Source: Baylisascaris procyonis
Lineage: Eukaryota > Nematoda > Chromadorea > Rhabditida > Ascarididae
Length of the DNA stretch: 64,000 bases
Assembly: GCA_037389465.1 (NCBI GenBank)
Contig: JAZARR010000146.1
Coordinates: forward strand, 2,046,001-2,110,000
Direction of reading: 5' to 3'
Shown: positions 24,309 to 36,326 of the stretch, piece after piece
How positions within the stretch are numbered: the stretch's first letter is position 1
Layout of the letters: each line of letters starts with the position of its first letter
Notes under the pieces: model-generated
What the model was told of the DNA's origin: nothing
What the model saw: only the letters and a program-made list of their open reading frames with translations
The model's database searches: none
Program-made: the position numbers and the translations under genes

Positions 24309-26529
24309 TGTATTTTTCTCTGTGAATGAAAGCCAGTGCGCAAAAATTCTTTTGTTGATGATTTCCTGTTTTCTAGAATTCGTTCATCGTTACTTATACA
24401 TCACCTTCAGCATCCATCAATCCGCAGGAGGTGGTAGTATTTGGTCAAATAGCAATAGTAGTACGTTGTTTGCGCATAAAATATAAAATGGCCTATGCCA
24501 TACAAATACGCTATCCATGGTCCTAGAATGTACCATTCGATTGGATAAAGCGAATTTACTTACATATACATATAGCTATGATTTTGCACAAGAATTATAA
24601 GTAATGTAGGAGAGTTCAAGATTAGCCTCACTTTTCTCCTTAGCCCTCCCTATTCTTCTCTTCCCTCCCTCACTTTCATCATCAAATGAATGAGGGCGCC
24701 AAGCAATATGTCACTATCGAGTAAGACGAAAGCAGCTACAGATTTTGAAATGAAATGGAACATTTTTCGCTCAACATCTTTCAGATTAAACTTCTTATTC
24801 CTTGTTTCACATAAAATTTGTCTTATTCACGATGTTTGTTAAAACGGCGAAATATGGGCGACTAAATATAAATGTTGTTTATTTTGTGATTCGTTGTGTA
24901 ATGAATTGCAAAAAAAAAAAAAAAAAACGCACACAAGTTCCATGCTCCCATCATCGTTTCGTCCTTTACCAATCAATTTCAATGGAATTTGAAATACGAC
25001 AAAATTATTGAGGCCAGTAATGCGGATGTGAACGTGAATAGATAAATTAAACACTTTAAGCCGTCATATCCAAGAAAGGAACTATCCCAATAGTGAGAAA
25101 TTTTCATTCTTATTGAATATTTGTTCTCTTGTTTTTTTTTTTTTTGCGGGTAAAGAATGTTGAGAGTGTTAAATCTATGCATCACTGAAAGCAACAAAAA
25201 TCGATCTACTTATTCACTTAAAATAGGCAGAAAAATGAATTGAATAACTATTTTTTGCATTATGTGCAAATTAAGCATAATTAGCAAATTAGTGCAACAT
25301 TTGTTGTTTATTTAGTTCTAAACGATGGAACAATTTTTGATTATAATGCATAACGTTTAGATGCTATTATTCGATTCTATGAATAAGGTAGGTGCAGTGG
25401 TTTCATTAGTATTCGGAACGAGATTTAGGACATCTTTTCTGAAGAAAAGTAACGATTTCGCTCCGAAAGTGAGGAGGAACGGAGGGAAGAGAGTATGTGA
25501 AGAAAGTTAGCATTGAACTGATTTGTGGATTTTTCTGTTGGTAGTTGAGAATAATGTATTTCTTAAATGGTCATATTATAGAAACGAGGCTCTGTCGAGA
25601 GGAAAATGAATAGCGGAGGATTTCATTTGAGCCCCAATAAAACAATTCCAAATGGCGTTCGGAAGTTCTACGAGAGCTAGCTCATAGGTTTCGATAAATT
25701 AAACTCAACTGATGTATTTATGAGGGAAATGATTCCATATGGAAAAGCTTGCTTTCCTTACCTAATTTATTACTCTTCAAACAAAATTGCTCATTTTTAA
25801 TCCTTTAGAATATACGCAAGAGTACTTTTTTACAAAGTCGGAACACAAAAACCGAAAAAAGTCATTGTAATGGAATAGGTAGCTTGCAGCAGCTTATAAA
25901 GCATCATTCGTATCCACCACCCGATTTCTGGGCGAAAAATCGGAAGCCAAAGCGCTAAAAGTAATGTGGATTGCAATTCAGCCATAGCGTACGGCCATTA
26001 AAATCAATGCTGAAATAAACGAAAGTATAGTATACACAAAATTTACACTTATAATTATAACGTATATGGAATCCTCACGCGCCTCCTTCCCTCCCCGATC
26101 GCAGGATAAAAAGGAACAAGAATGCCTGTTACTTTAAACTACTGCAAAGACATCAAAACCTGCTTTGTTAACAAAAAAAAAAAAAAAAATTGTTCATCAG
26201 TCGAGTCAAAAAATATCATCATTTTCAGAGAGTGATATCGCATCGAATTAGCCTAAAAAGTTTTCAATATTTAGAATTTTCTCAGAAGTTCTGAGTAGAT
26301 TTCATTCGGAATGTAAGGAGAGGAGAAGGAATATTATTGAAAATGCAAGAGATTTTACTCAAATCTATAAAATATTTCAACTTATAGGATAATACTAATT
26401 TCGGTTTTTATATTGGAATGTGGCACAACAATGTGAATCGTCACAAAATTCAACTATCTTATTCGAATATTTTTTTGCAACAACGAATAAAGTGAATCTT
26501 AACGATAACAAATGTGAAATATTTTCGAA
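24309..26529. other. Intergenic between convergent Wnt and glucuronosyltransferase genes
   Basis: No gene supported. AT-rich with long A runs at about 24910 and 26171, and C/T-rich tracts at 24628-24680 and 26083-26098. The two neighbouring genes end towards each other here. Confidence 0.5.
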
Positions 26530-26530
26530 T

Positions 26531-29500
26531 TTATTCAACAAAGAAGCCATGTGTGTCTTGCACCCGTTTGTTGTAGGTTTCTTTCACAGTTTTCGTATGC
26601 CAAACGAGTAATTCCCGTTCATCCTGAAAGTTTAAGGGTTAATTTATTAGAAAGAGAAATCCTTTTATCGTACTGTGGATAATCGGGCGTTCAATCATTA
26701 ATCATTATCCTCACCGAAAAAAAAGAGCCTTGAAATAAGGCATCCAAGCATTCTGTGGGGAAAAACGAAGCTTTTCTAAAATATACACACCTCATAGAGG
26801 TTCTTTTGTGAAAATTGGAGAAAATTTTCAATGGAAATGTAACGATTTCGTGAAGGCCTAGAAAATATTACCTGTGGAACACTAATACCGATATAAAGGA
26901 GTGCAAAAATTCCATATATCGTTTCACGATCAACAGAAAATGCTATTTACATAAACAGAAACCCCTCTAGAACCTTGCATTCTTTTTTTAACCTGTCACG
27001 AGCGCAAGATATAAGTCAGTGAAAGTTGTGAAAATTGAGAAAAGTGAAAGAGGAAGCCGGGAGCAGAAATATGAGTGAGTATATCACCACATCACTTATG
27101 GTGATCGGTGTTAACTCCATGCTTGACGCCTAATATATGTAGCATGATGCAATAAAACTTGGACGAAGCATCAAAAAATCTATCTGATACATCACAACAG
27201 AATACAGTGGGCTTTTGAAAAAGTATATTGGACACTTTGAGCGGGACAATTTTCTTCAAAAGTTTACTTCCACTCATTTCCTAGGTAGTCTAACGCTATC
27301 TAAATTTCTTCACAAGATTTATCTAAATGCCTAAATTTCACAAATTTCCTAAGCCTTCAGAGAAATATTCCCTTTGAGAGATCATATGCAATGCTAGATC
27401 AACAATCGATTACCACTTGAATGGTGTTAAAAGAAGAAAAAAAAAATCAACGATCTGTAAATTTTTCACACGTTAAATTCGAATGCAGTTAACATGAGCG
27501 ATAAATATCAAATAGTGCCAAATTTTCGTTTCGGTTGCCTAAGGCAAAAAAGGTTCATTTTTTTTAAAGTCTCATAATTGTTTCATGATTTCTCAGCACA
27601 TTTTTGGTAGTGTAGTCCTGCAATTTCCTGAATAATAATTTGCGTCGATGTGCTTTTCAGATCAGCTATGTGCGTGTCGAACTATTATCGAAATGAATCG
27701 ACAGATTTCATCCTCGATTGCGCTGCCAACTCATTTTGCATATTTAACAAGAATTCATTTTGCGATTATTTACGATTGGTCAGTAGGTAAATTCGTTTAT
27801 TGAGTATTATGCCACATGAACACCTCATTCAATTACTTGATATTTTTTTTAAACATTCTCTCTGGCTAGACTGCAAATGCAAATTTTTATATTGAACAAT
27901 TTTTTATATGCAAATATTTTTTATTATCGATGAGAATGATGACCGTAATGTGATAAGCAATTGTCGTATTAATAAGGTCGATTCACGAAATATACAAACC
28001 TGATCGAATCCAAACGGTTGCAGATCGGATCGTTCAATACCGAGATCCTCTAACAAGCACGTTTCCGGTGCACCCATTCCTCGTTTACATGAAGTGCCAA
28101 ATACAGCCGTTGAACTGAAAGAAAGAGAATAAAGATATGAATAAAAATCCCCGCATAGTAGCAAGTTCAGCTGCACGATCCATCTTCCTCTTTTAATCCA
28201 TTTAAATGAAATAACTATAAAACAAATCATAATCAAAGAATTCCTCTAGTGCACTCACTTAGATGGCATTTGTCTGATGCCGCTAAGCAATTATAACCGA
28301 CTACCATTTTCTTCCTTTAATTTCAAAGTGTATTTGAAAGGCCAAGAAATGGTCATATCTGGAAAATTATCAACTTTGATATGATATAATTTATAGACAG
28401 AAGTTTTGAATTTATTTTCATTGCTTTATGCTTTCAAGGAGTCGCATTATTGTTTTATTAAATGTACAATAATATGGGATATATATGCATGACTGCATTT
28501 TATCTGCAAATGGCCACCATCAAATTTTGGTAGGCTGAGATGCAAAAGCGAACAAATCGAATATAGCTGATTGTATAACTCGATGAATTGCAAATGTGGA
28601 GAGCATCGAAAATCTAGATGTTGCATTTCGACACTTTGGCGCATTCAAATAAACTGTTGTTCCACTATCAGTTGCTTTTTTTTGGAATGAAATATTTCTT
28701 CTTTGAAGAAGTCTGATATTGTTTTTCAAACTTATTTTGTTTAAAAAGTAGTTTAAGTAGGTGAAAAACTTACTGGGAACTCGTAGTATTTTACGATCTA
28801 TTTCGCTTCTGATCAGCGCATTTAAGGGATTTTTTTTTTTGAGAAAGCTAATCTTTCTTTATGTTGGCAATCATATATACAATCAGCACTGTGAAAATAT
28901 TTTGCAAGGAAATTCAACATGCATACTTGAGGATAACATCCAACGAAATCGCAAAGCCAGCCATGTCGGTCGCAAATTTCCGGTTCTTATTCCATACTAC
29001 GTTCCATCCCACTACGGTACCATTCTTAACATCAGGCATTTCAATAAGCACACCACCAACTAAGCCTGAAATAAGTTCCGTAAAATAAAAATATTTGGTA
29101 TGGTCAAAATGAGGTTGCTTTAAGAGATTCGTCGTTGATACCTTCAACGATTTTATTTTTGCATGAAATTGTAATTGTTGGACGCATTCCAGTTTCTTAT
29201 AGTCCTTTCAACTAGTACTTACGTTCCACCGGAAGAAAACAACTACATCTATTGTATTTGACAAAAAAAGTAATAAAAAAGCATCGATAAACCAACATAC
29301 CAACGGCCCATATGCCAACTTTTTTAACATTTCTGATGTAGTCATTGAAGAGCCTCACATCATATGAGTTATCATCGTCTGCAAAGTACACAACCGACCG
29401 AACGGCACCATTCGTTATTTCGTCAGTGAAATTGCGGAGGTATTGTAGTGCGATCGTACGCTGATACCAACCTCGACCTGAAGTCATTCTACGAATGCTT

Positions 29501-30970
29501 CACATCGTTTTATTCATATAACCAATATAATAAGAAAAAAATTTGTCCTGAATTTCATAGCTCTAAGTTCTATAATATACGAGCTGGTTGACTTCATTCA
29601 CATATAACCCATTTTATCTCAATTAAACTACTGCTTAGTAATATTCTCTTACGTGGATAGCCGGGAACTGTTTTGGCGGCAATATAGGTGTATGGTAGAC
29701 GCGTTCTATTCAGCAGTCTTCCAACTGCCGGAACTAACGAATTGCCATCTTCGATCACCATCCAATGCAAATTTTCAATATGTGTGAGTGTGTTCGCCAT
29801 TCTGAAAGCACATTCAACAATAAAACCAAATCTGAGAATTAAATAATAAGCACTGCTTTACATCAAGCACAAACTTCTTGTGCAAACACAATCTTAACTA
29901 GCGATCGCGTATTTTCAGGGCTGATGATCTGTGCCGCTAAACTTTTCTAAGTAAATATTTCTTAACCGTATGCGATTTCCGGCAAAAATTCGCTTCTGCC
30001 ATTAGGTAATCATTAGTCATCAAAGTATATACTGGAATAAAGTTGGCTTTATCAACAGCGAAATACATTTCATGGTAAGTATTGCATTTATTGAGCTATC
30101 TGTTTCATTATGCAACATTGAAGAAGGTGCAACATGCGTACTGCTTCCAAGGTTTCCTGGCAGCTCAACAATCTCTTTCAAAGAACACTTTTTCACACTT
30201 GCTTTTTAGTGCAATCATTTGCCTGGTATGACCCTCAGTTATTGAGCCTATCATTGACTCATAAGTGGAATCATCAGCGAACACTGACTACCAACAAGAA
30301 ACTTGCTAATGTATGCATATTTGACATTGACTGAAATGCCTACACAGCTCATGACGAATACCACTATATCACATAAGACCTGAAACGTTCATTTCTCAGT
30401 TTTGATTGTTTGTATCAGTCGTCAGTGACTTTGGTACCCACCAGCACAATGGGTCTTTAGCTTACCAGAAGAAGATAAGCTTCCATTTCTCAGCAACCAC
30501 TCACACAAAACTGTGTGCAAAGTCGAAAATTTGCTGTCATCCCCCGTTTCTTTTTTCACAACTTTTGTGAGATACATTCTTGCTCCCATCGCCCCTCCCA
30601 TCCCCCTCTCTCTTCTCCCCTTCGTCCTCCCCCTTCCCAAGAAAGTCCACTGACAAAATCCTAGATTCGCCAATACTGTTTTTTTTTCTCACATATAACA
30701 AGACGAGTGGAATAAATTCGAAATCCAAAAGACATAATAATGAAGTTCCTCATACTTATTGCATTTTCTGAAAGTGCTCGATAAAAGTCTTCGACGATAG
30801 CACAACATTTCTCGCATCTGTTGCCAAAAATAACTGTTCAACTACCGGAGCTTTACCTCGTCATATCTGCCAGCCTAGTGGCTCTTCTATAAGTAGGCGT
30901 AATGACAATTATTTGTGTGAGTGGAGACCTCTCTATCCCTTTGGCAACGGTTGTATAAGCTACTCGAGAC
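26531..30970 (-). CDS. Beta-1,3-glucuronosyltransferase (GT43, GlcAT/SQV-8-like), catalytic domain, N-terminus missing
   Basis: Golgi type II enzyme that transfers glucuronic acid from UDP-GlcA to a terminal galactose; the founder adds the last sugar of the proteoglycan linker. Exons in reading order: 30970-30857, 29801-29653, 29477-29301, 29065-28927, 28114-28000, 26623-26531; all phases agree, 261 residues. Seen in order: IIVITPTYRRATRLADMTR, LHWMVIEDGN, the metal-binding motif YFADDDNSYDVRLF, GIWAVGLVGGVLIE, VVGWNVVW, FATDMAGFAISL, GAPETCLLEDLG with the Glu expected as base, and LLVWHTKT. This is the full catalytic length of the family. A phase 2 exon with the membrane anchor must lie upstream. 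Several nematode paralogues exist, so linker synthesis rather than another glycan is inference. AATAAA overlaps the stop codon (26530-26535). Confidence 0.92.
30586..30646. repeat. C/T-only tract in a glucuronosyltransferase intron
   Basis: About 60 bases almost entirely pyrimidine on the plus strand, C-rich. It is one of a recurring set in this window (see findings). Confidence 0.85.
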
Positions 30971-32187
30971 CTGAAATTACACGACAAACAAATATCACTC
31001 AATCTTGTCACAAGAAAAAGCTGATTCGTGTCACTGATGCATGAATAAGTTAGATGACATCATTAAGCCAACTTTCTTTCTACGAAAATCTCGGTCAAAT
31101 TTGGTTTTTTTTTTCAAATCGGCAGATTTATAGCCGTGGTGTTAAGACAAAATATTCATCCTTCCACTACCGTCTCAACGCCAAATGACCATTACCTTGC
31201 CTGCAAGTACTGCCACACGTAGAACTTTCTGCAAAAGATGAGGGAAGCCAAGGTTTCCGAATAGTCATCCCTTTAAGCAATCGTATCTGCATGATACTGC
31301 ACACGGTTGAGAATGAAATAAATTCTTTTCTTTCAAAAATGTTCGAAAAGTGCTTAGAGTTTTGAAAAATTAAAAGGGGTCCGGAGGTTCGCTCTTTTCG
31401 TTGCAAGTTCGGAGGGAGTGTTTCCTATGATGGGACGAATCGAGATCGAAGGAACAGTGCAGGCCATCTAAACATTCGCTCCGTCCATAGTGAATCTGCC
31501 GAGGCTACAGCTTGCCGCTTGCTTAACATGGAACTCGATATGCATTCTACGTGCGAATAAAATGAAGTTCATGGTCGGTGAAACAAAAAGAAATGAGTAC
31601 AATCTGTATTTTTTCGTTCTTACATCAGTATTTGATTATGTTACTAATGGGAGAATTAGCAAAAGACTAAACGAACCCGACTGAAGAAGAAAGTTGAATA
31701 ACCATTATGATCGTAAGTAAAGCTATAAGAATTTGCAAATAAAAAATAAAACATGTTCGACGCCAGATATTTGAATTTGGTGCTCTGCGCAGTAATCGAG
31801 CCATTAAGAGTACATCTGAAAAATTGGACATGCTGAGAATGTGGGAAAATTACAATGCAAAATTTAACCGTTGGTCATTAATCAAAATAAATAAGAAGCG
31901 AGTTCAGGAGATAGTGATTTGAATTCATTGAGTGAATTCATCAATATTCACAGAAAAGCGCTTTTATGCAGTCATACGGAAGTTTGTTATCGCTAACAGC
32001 GCAACTTTGTGTGTCTTCGATTTCCATTTTCTGCTTTTTTTGGGGGGGGGGGAATTCGTATTTCTTCATTCGTGCAACGTCAGTGAAGTGAAAGAATTTA
32101 CATTTTGGTGAGTAGAAACGGGTTTAAAGGGGAATGATTCAGTAGATGATTGATATAATACGAACGGATGTGATCAATAAAGTGCAC

Positions 32188-32390
32188 TTGCATCTTTCGC
32201 GAAGACTATTTGAGGCATCAAAATCGCCATTAGCCGAAAGACGCTCACGCTCATCTTCGCTTCTGCATTCCGAGCATGAGCTTGATGTCGTGCTTCGACA
32301 TTCTCGAGCTAAAGTACGAAGATTCTTTGCTGAGCTCTCCACCGAAACGTGCATATATAACGTGCGAAATAAGAAAAAAAACTGCGTCGG
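32188..32390 (-). CDS. Possible stem-region exon of the glucuronosyltransferase
   Basis: GC-richer open frame on the minus strand. It encodes a polar segment (SSAKNLRTLARECRST ... EDERERLSANGDFDASNS, then LRERCK) like a Golgi enzyme stem. A donor CAA|GTGCAC at 32188 gives phase 2, exactly what the first certain exon at 30970 needs, but this donor is weak and phase alone matches one time in three. There is no ATG-linked membrane anchor in this frame; its 5' limit is uncertain. The plus strand is also open here (ATG at 32146, Arg/Ser-rich), so strand is not settled. Confidence 0.28.
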
Positions 32391-32399
32391 ATTCAATGT

Positions 32400-35300
32400 A
32401 GGAATGTTTTATTTGCTCCCTCGTTTATTTAGATGAGATTGAGTAGCGATTGGAATCGTTTTCTGAAATTAGGCGATAAATGATTCCAATATTCCAATAA
32501 TTTTTAAACACTATCAGCATTTGGGAGAACTAAAAATATTATCGCTATAAAGAAAGCAATCGAATGAAATAGAAATAGATAAATCTGTTAGATAGTAATC
32601 ATTTGATTATTTGCACTATTTTTTGCATAAAAGCATCAACAACATTTAGATTGTTATGCAGTTTATTTGAGATATGTGAGTCGACATTTTTGTGCAATTC
32701 GAAAGTCTACGTGAAAAAGCTTTACGAAAAACGTTGAGTATGTACATTAAAAGATCGTATCTCATGTGAAATATGTTTCGCATCGCAGTCGATCATCATT
32801 TCAAAACATTCACGTTCTTTGTCTCAAACGTTAAACGATAGTCGATCAACTAACAACAAAACGCACTACACTATTCCTTATATATTTGGCAATTGCCCGA
32901 AAAAAAAAAATTCTCAGTAATGCTTAGTGAATTCTATTTGGAATTTGAAACAGGAAAGATTACAGATAATAAATTAAGTTTAATAAATTCTTCCATAAAT
33001 GAACAAATAAATCGTGGAAATAAAATAGAAGAAAATTGACAAATATGAGAAAGAATATTTTTAAGATTGCTAAGCACTCATTTTGTTTTCTATAGATGTT
33101 TATTGTTCATCAATCTGAAATATTCGTTCTTCAGATGTGAACTGAGCACGCTGAAGGAAATAGCCCAGATTTTTTAATGTTTTTCTATTGGATGCATCTT
33201 TTAGACTTTAGAAAACGATTTTTAGATTTTCAAATGACGGCATTGAATATTTCCATTGTTTCGGATGGCCTGCTAATTTCAACTACCGGCATCAAATAGT
33301 TTAACCAATTATAAGAATATCGGGTGTGCTTTCTTATTCTTATAAGCAGAACGTAGTCGTGATGTATGTAAAAGGTTCTTATTTAACCGTTAAACATATT
33401 GGTGAATTATTAGATATTCTTTTTTCACCTGAATAGGGGTTAGCAAAGGAAAAACAAACTTACAAAAATTTGAAGACAAGACAGCATTAGCTTCCATAGA
33501 CATTACGTTAAAGTTGCTTATCGCAGCATCAGTTCCTAAAACATTATGCATGTTATATCGGAACTTGTAGATATTTGACGAGGTATTATTGCAACATATT
33601 CATACGTTCAATTAAAATTTCTCATAAACGATGCGAAATTTCTTACGGCTATTGAGTGAACTCTCCGAAATTTTGCATATTAGAATTTATTGCTATTAAG
33701 CAATTATTGGTAAGAAATGACGATAGTAAGAAAAATATAAAAAAAAATGGAACAACTTAACAGCATGTGGAAAATCTGAACAAACGGTAGCAAGGCAAAA
33801 GAAATGTGAAAACTTGCCGATGTAAAAACAAGTATATTGTAAGCTTGCGTCAGCAGTATACATAAACAATAAAAAATCACCAGATGTTTTAGCCAACTGA
33901 AAAACGAGTAGTGATTTCCTCTTGATCATCTAATACTCCAACTAGGTGGAACTCTCTGTAATAAATTGCTAAAAATGCGGTAAAAGAACAAGTTTTGTCG
34001 TATCATCTTGTCACGCCGAAGCAGATTTAATGTAATAACAGAATGAGGCAATTACTCACTAACTACTCGTTATGCCTGACGATGCTCAATTTTTAAGGTG
34101 AATAGCAAGAATCTTTTCTAAAGCATTTTTGGTAATATTGGACTCCAACAAAATTTTCCGACGTCTCAGATTTTCGTGCGCAAATTTTGTTCAATCCGAC
34201 TCCAAGTATTCCAACATTAAGCGTGAGGCAGTTGTCGGCTAAACGGTTGAGTCTAACGTCGGCCCCTTGTTTGATGATTGCCCTAAGCGTTCATTTCTCA
34301 CATAGTCTTTAGAAAGGAACTAACTAAAAAGCGTTTTTACAAGCATAAATACAATACGACTGCTAAACCCCCAACGTTTTCTGCTCTTGAACCTTTCAAT
34401 GACGGTTGATTTAAGCGAAGAGTGCGAATAATTTGAAAATAGCATAATAAACTATTTCATACGAAAAGGCAAAAGGTGGGCATCCGAACTGAAGACATAA
34501 CAAAGGGCTGCTCAACGAAGAATCGCAGACTCAACACATAGTTATGTACATCAAAAAGAATTGCTCACACACCGTTTTGATCTATTTGAGCAAAAATACA
34601 GTATTAAAACTGCATATCAATAGTTATTCGCTTCAAAACAATTAGCCTCTAATTCCATTCATAAAATATCCTTTTTTGATAAGATTCTCTTTGAATATTG
34701 AACATCATTTCATAGTATATATTACTATATTTTCTTTACTCCAAACTTTTCTCAGCATGGACAGATATCGAAACAGAATACCCTCCTTGTGATAGCTGTG
34801 CTCTTTTTCAATTTTTGGGTGTGCTTCAATGATTGGGAGTGCTGTACGAACTGTTTATTCACTCCTCACTAATTCTTCAACATCCAGAATAAGTGGGGAT
34901 GCTCAGATGTGAATCACGAATATCGAATAACGCTTCACCTCAAAAGAAACCAATTTTTCTCATTTGTTCGCCTTTGAATGCAATCAATATATAAATATTG
35001 CATTTATGGATGTTCAGGTAGATATATGCAGTGTTGGATTCTGAAAGAAACCTCTGCAAGCTATTCAACAAAACTCCAAATATGTTTGTTTTATCCATAA
35101 GCAAATTCATAAAGAAACCTACTCTAATTCTGGCAAAGGCGTTAAACGAATTACTTCAAATCTCAAGTTGAATTAAATTTTATAATTATTTATTTCATTC
35201 AATAACAGTGCTGTTGGCGTCGATAGTGTGAAATTCAGTGCTCAAAGAAACTTTTTTTTTGTAGTGATGTACAACTGCAGTGCACAAATGGCACTGTTCT

Positions 35301-36326
35301 GTGCACTTCATCAATGCATACCAACTGCATACGAGGGACAAGAATCAAGATAAAAAGATGTTTTAAAGATCAACGTTATAGTAGAAGAATGTACAGGATA
35401 GGATAGTTTAATATAAAGCAACATTAACGAATTTATCTGCAAAGATAGTAGCAGTTTTAAAACTACATTACCTCACTTTCAAGATAACGGAAATTTTTAA
35501 AACGTAGTTTGATAGAATGCTTTGCTAAGTTCATTTTGTATTGCTGTTCATCGCGAAAAAGAACCACAATAAAAAGGTGAGGAAGCGCTACTTCTCAAAT
35601 ACTTAGAAGCCATGTTCTATTCGCTAGCAAAAGTAAAGTCCTCACCTTTGACGATATGAAGGTGGTTAGTAAAAAAAGAGACAAAGAGCACTAGGCAAAC
35701 GCAAGTGATATCACAAGCAAGAAGCATTTCTGATGACAATGTTCTCGATGTGCATATGGAACAATAAAATACTTTCCCAAGTTACGTAATAAAAGGTAGA
35801 ATAACCTGGCAGTGGAATAAGCAATATGTCAGAGGAAAATTTTAATTAAGGTGCGGGAATTTGCAAACTGTTTTACTGTTTGTCGAATGTGTTTAACGGA
35901 TTGCATCGTATATTTACTATAATGAATGCTTTTCACAGAAACTGCAAGACGACTGTGTGACAAAAGCATACAATTTCAACACTAGTGTTGATGTCTGACA
36001 ACTGTTGAAGTAATCAGAAAAGACGACTGATATATTAGAAATTCTATCTATGCATGAAACATTTACTGAAATGATAATATCCCAAAAAGCCTCCAATGGA
36101 TAACCATTAGTTGTCATAAATCCAGCAACACGATAAAAACATTTAAAACAATTTTAAGTGGACAGCCGAAGGGTAAAGTTCACCACTAGAAAAATGGCAT
36201 TTTAGGAATTGATAAATTATCTATTAGTTGCTCGTTTTTTTTCAAAAGTTCTTATTAAAAAATATTCTCGTTGACCGAGAAGATTTCTTTTTAAAGTGGG
36301 AAAATGTGGCGAATGCAAATATTCAC
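32400..36326. other. AT-rich stretch without supported genes
   Basis: About 30% GC. A short plus frame at 35263-35352 after a T-tract acceptor has four Cys (MYNCSAQMALFCALHQC) and stops soon after; the minus frame at 35917-36117 is AT-driven. Neither is strong enough to call. Confidence 0.35.
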
